Below, piece after piece: positions 62,470 to 64,000 of a stretch of 64,000 nt of DNA (within the stretch, counting starts at the first letter, position 1; each line of letters opens with the position of its first letter). Below the pieces are notes generated by a model. The model saw nothing but the letters and a program-made list of their open reading frames with translations. It searched no databases and was not told the DNA's origin. The stretch covers positions 1-64,000 of the forward strand of contig CAZTYE010000002.1 of assembly GCA_964617645.1 (NCBI GenBank), read 5' to 3'. The stretch is from JADJGC01 sp964617645 (GTDB taxonomy: Bacteria > Zixibacteria > MSB-5A5 > CAIYYT01). Position numbers and translations under genes: made by a program.

Positions 62470-62493
62470 TAAGCCGGCTCACAGACTCAAGCT

Positions 62494-62527
62494 GCGGGTC
62501 GACCGGGAATTACGCCGATCGACCCGC
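62494..62527 (+). terminator. Hairpin between the cysteine peptide and its neighbour
   Basis: GCGGGTCGA and TCGACCCGC form a perfect 9-bp stem with a 16-base loop, followed only by TTT. A second hairpin GCGGCGC/GCGCCGC lies at about 62537-62553, just before the next start. It could act as a leaky terminator that lowers expression of the downstream gene. Confidence 0.45.
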
Positions 62528-62561
62528 TTTCGTTGCGGCGGCGCACAGCGCCGCTGAAAAG

Positions 62562-63032
62562 ATGTCAAGCAAATCGAGACAATTGTCGACAACTTTCATG
62601 GGGGACGAAGTTCCGAGGTCTGCATTGTCAGAAAGTATTCAACTTATGCACAAGGATTGCCCCTATTGTGCCAGTCGGTTCAGCCTCCGTCAGCTTTATG
62701 AGGCTGCCGAATTGCGCGTCATTGGCATGGCATTCGCCGGAAACTCGCCCGACTGCGTTTACTACTATTTTCAGCACGCGATTGACACGTGCGGAACTAC
62801 CTTCGCGGTTCCGGCGGTGGCCTTCTCCCGATTCGTCGCGGAGAGAATCCCCGAGCAGGCGCTCACCGGGCAACCGGAGTGCGAGCGCCACTGCCACAAC
62901 ATCTCCGACCTCCAGACGTGCAGCCAGAGTTGTTACTATGCCGCCTTTCGGCGCTTGCTGGTCAAGATGCTGGCCTTGAAGAACCAGAATCAACAGTCGA
63001 GCCGCGTATCCGTGTCGCAGATGTCGCTTTAG
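62562..63032 (+). CDS. Cysteine-rich protein of unknown function
   Basis: The 156-aa protein has CPYC (zinc-ribbon-like knuckle in MHKDCPYCASRFSLRQLYEA), then DCVYYYFQHAIDTCGTTFAV, ECERHCHNISDLQTCSQSCY and a basic helix AFRRLLVKMLALK. Nine cysteines in about 80 residues suggest metal or cluster binding. I do not recognise the family. ATG 62562 has a weak GAAAAG; ATG 62646 (MHKDC) is an alternative. It lies 92 bases after the cysteine peptide with two hairpins in the gap, so the two are probably one operon. Confidence 0.6.
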   Translation: MSSKSRQLSTTFMGDEVPRSALSESIQLMHKDCPYCASRFSLRQLYEAAELRVIGMAFAGNSPDCVYYYFQHAIDTCGTTFAVPAVAFSRFVAERIPEQALTGQPECERHCHNISDLQTCSQSCYYAAFRRLLVKMLALKNQNQQSSRVSVSQMSL

Positions 63033-63113
63033 TGGCCACCCCTGTACGAATTCCGCCTCGTTACCACTCTACTACACTAGTAGATTTCATGAACCCACTT
63101 TTACGAGGATTTT

Positions 63114-63494
63114 ATGCGCCGATTTTATGTGCCGCTCTTTGTACTTGGATTCGTTCTCCTTGGCGGCATCTGCAGTTGCTCCGAAGACAAAGGTAACGGC
63201 GGCGGTGGCGGCGGCACGCCACGCGAGTTCGCTTCGGGTGATCTCAATGTCAGCGAGTCTTATCAGCACACGTTCAATACCGCCAAGACGGTCAATTACT
63301 TCTGCCGCTATCATGGCGGGCGTAACGGCGTGGGGATGTCCGGTACAATCACAGTTACCGAGACCGGCGGCGCCGAGCTGCGCAACGTGAGCATCACGGA
63401 TAACGTCTTGCCGAACATTACGATCGCGAAGGGTTCGACCATACGCTGGACAAACAATCACAATCGTGTCCATACGGTCGAATCGGACAACTAA
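63114..63494 (+). CDS. Circularly permuted cupredoxin lipoprotein
   Basis: The 126-aa protein has a lipoprotein signal (Cys22 or Cys20) and a Gly-rich linker, then a blue-copper fold in permuted order. Residues 38-83 (EFASGDLNVSESYQHTFNT, VNYFCRYHGGRNGVGMSGTI) equal the C-terminal half of plastocyanin-like proteins, with Cys64, His67 and Met75. Residues 87-126 (NVSITDNVLPNITIAKGSTI, WTNNHNRVHTVESDN) equal the N-terminal half, with His120. The four ligands of a type 1 copper site are all present. The new termini fall in the loop between HTVxSDN and FxSGxL. It probably transfers electrons at the outer face of a membrane. Confidence 0.8.
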   Translation: MRRFYVPLFVLGFVLLGGICSCSEDKGNGGGGGGTPREFASGDLNVSESYQHTFNTAKTVNYFCRYHGGRNGVGMSGTITVTETGGAELRNVSITDNVLPNITIAKGSTIRWTNNHNRVHTVESDN

Positions 63495-63501
63495 ACTCGA
63501 T

Positions 63502-63687
63502 TTACCAGTGAATCTCTTGATGCCAGTTAGTGCCCTGCTCGCGAATCTCGCTCAGTTCCTTTTGCCACTTGGCGCGGCAGTCGGCGCAGATCAGGTTGGT
63601 GACGCGCGTCGAAAAGCAGTTCTCCGCGCAAGTGTAAGTAGTTTTGCAGTACGGGCAATTGTGACGATGTACGTTGTCGTTAGCCAT
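63502..63687 (-). CDS. Small zinc-ribbon protein
   Basis: The 61-aa protein has two CxxC knuckles plus extra cysteines: HNCPYCKTTYTCAENCF and NLICADCRAKW, giving a zinc ribbon, with a glutamate-rich tail KELSEIREQ. No function can be assigned. It is convergent with the cupredoxin gene, seven bases apart. Confidence 0.65.
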   Translation of the reverse strand: MANDNVHRHNCPYCKTTYTCAENCFSTRVTNLICADCRAKWQKELSEIREQGTNWHQEIHW

Positions 63688-63791
63688 GGCGACCAGATAT
63701 ACGTCGCCAGATCACATCGGCGCAAGAGAAATGTCGTCAGGTGATCTCGCGCTTGAGTGATATTGGCATGGAAGCTGTCGCGACTGAAGTG

Positions 63792-63886
63792 TCGCTCCTA
63801 CGAGTTTCATCGATCGTGTAGGAGCGGCTTTAGACGCGGTTGTGGTTCTCTCTCAATTGCTTGTCGCAACTAAAATCGCTCCTACG
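63792..63886. repeat. REP-like cluster, CGCTCCTAC/GTAGGAGCG
   Basis: CGCTCCTAC (63793-63801) pairs with GTAGGAGCG (63818-63826); a third copy CGCTCCTAC lies at 63877-63885. The arms resemble the GTAGGAGCGGCTT-type REP palindromes of many Gram-negative genomes. The last copy contains the stop codon of the AHSA1-like gene. Confidence 0.6.
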
Positions 63887-64000
63887 GGTGTTCGAGCAAG
63901 GCAGCCAGCTTAGCGAGCTTAGTTTTCCAGAAAGCCTTCATTGACTCTCGCGTCTTGGCGTCAGCGAGCTTCATGTGCTCAAGCTGCACCATGCCCTTTC
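63882..64000 (-). CDS. AHSA1/SRPBCC-family protein, C-terminal part only
   Basis: The visible 39 codons end a protein with KGMVQLEHMKLADAKTRESM, KAFWKTKLAKLAALLEHP, then TAG at 63882-63884. This matches the C-terminal helix of SRPBCC/AHSA1 proteins (START-like ligand-binding fold). The gene runs out of the window at the right edge. Confidence 0.6.
   Translation of the reverse strand, partial: KGMVQLEHMKLADAKTRESMKAFWKTKLAKLAALLEHP

Noticed and set aside
1..64000. CRISPR array or prophage
   Set aside because: No regularly spaced direct repeats and no phage structural, integrase or cas genes were seen.

Overview
The window is a GC-rich bacterial chromosome segment, very probably from a Gram-negative member of the FCB/PVC-neighbouring candidate phyla. 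Zixibacteria-like is my best guess, from style rather than from a marker tree. The grounds are TonB-dependent receptors with carboxypeptidase-regulatory N-domains, a PorV/PorQ-type outer-membrane protein, secreted proteins ending in type I dockerin repeats (GDADNNGAFSIADVVWLINY style), a mitochondrial-type citrate synthase, many GTG/TTG starts behind strong GGAGG sites, and dispersed palindromic repeats. There is no rRNA operon, CRISPR array, prophage or intact transposase.

Layout: 1-2.4 kb holds a MITE-like repeat, a CsaA-like tRNA-binding protein and a DUF262/DUF1524 (GmrSD-type) protein. 2.7-6.5 kb is the housekeeping operon ffh-rpsP-khpA-rimM-trmD-rplS, in which rimM appears to start at ATA. 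6.5-7.45 kb is a non-coding repeat island. 7.45-8.8 kb is a tightly overlapping membrane protein/XRE regulator/CDGSH operon with operator palindromes. 8.9-10 kb has an orphan PilW-like prepilin and tRNA-Leu. 10.3-13.1 kb has a coupled phospholipase D-like and DUF2235 lipase-like pair. 13.3-21.5 kb has a cohesin-like lipoprotein, a flavodiiron protein, OsmC, a YdeI protein, an RND efflux pair and a HIT protein. 21.7-26.2 kb has a repeat-rich secreted protein, citrate synthase, a candidate structured RNA and a ChbG/HpnK deacetylase.

26.7-30.5 kb is a cobalamin-riboswitch operon: riboswitch, intrinsic terminator, BtuB-like TonB receptor, then a secreted beta-propeller with dockerin. The propeller resembles the BtuB/BtuG cobalamin capture system with a different anchor. 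30.7-40.4 kb has a GAF/SpoIIE phosphatase, an ethylbenzene-dehydrogenase-like c-type cytochrome, an ATP-grasp protein, a MuiA/DUF4139 protein, tRNA-Thr and tRNA-Phe next to a beheaded DinB gene, a PBP7-like peptidase and a DUF72 protein. 40.6-43.5 kb is a five-gene, fully overlapping cluster of membrane proteins (one DUF6754) ending in a 40-residue zinc ribbon. It has no known function.

43.7-46.6 kb is a sugar-type ABC importer without an ATPase. 46.6-51.3 kb is a coupled murein-peptide catabolism operon (NlpC/P60, LD-carboxypeptidase, Ala-Glu epimerase, amidase). 51.3-58.3 kb is a three-gene outer-membrane operon (TonB receptor, large secreted protein, PorV-like). 58.8-62.1 kb has lipB, an E2 acyltransferase and nadA. 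62.3-63.5 kb holds two very unusual items: a 40-residue peptide with four cysteines in CX3CX3CX3C spacing next to a cysteine-rich protein, and a cupredoxin lipoprotein whose sequence is circularly permuted.
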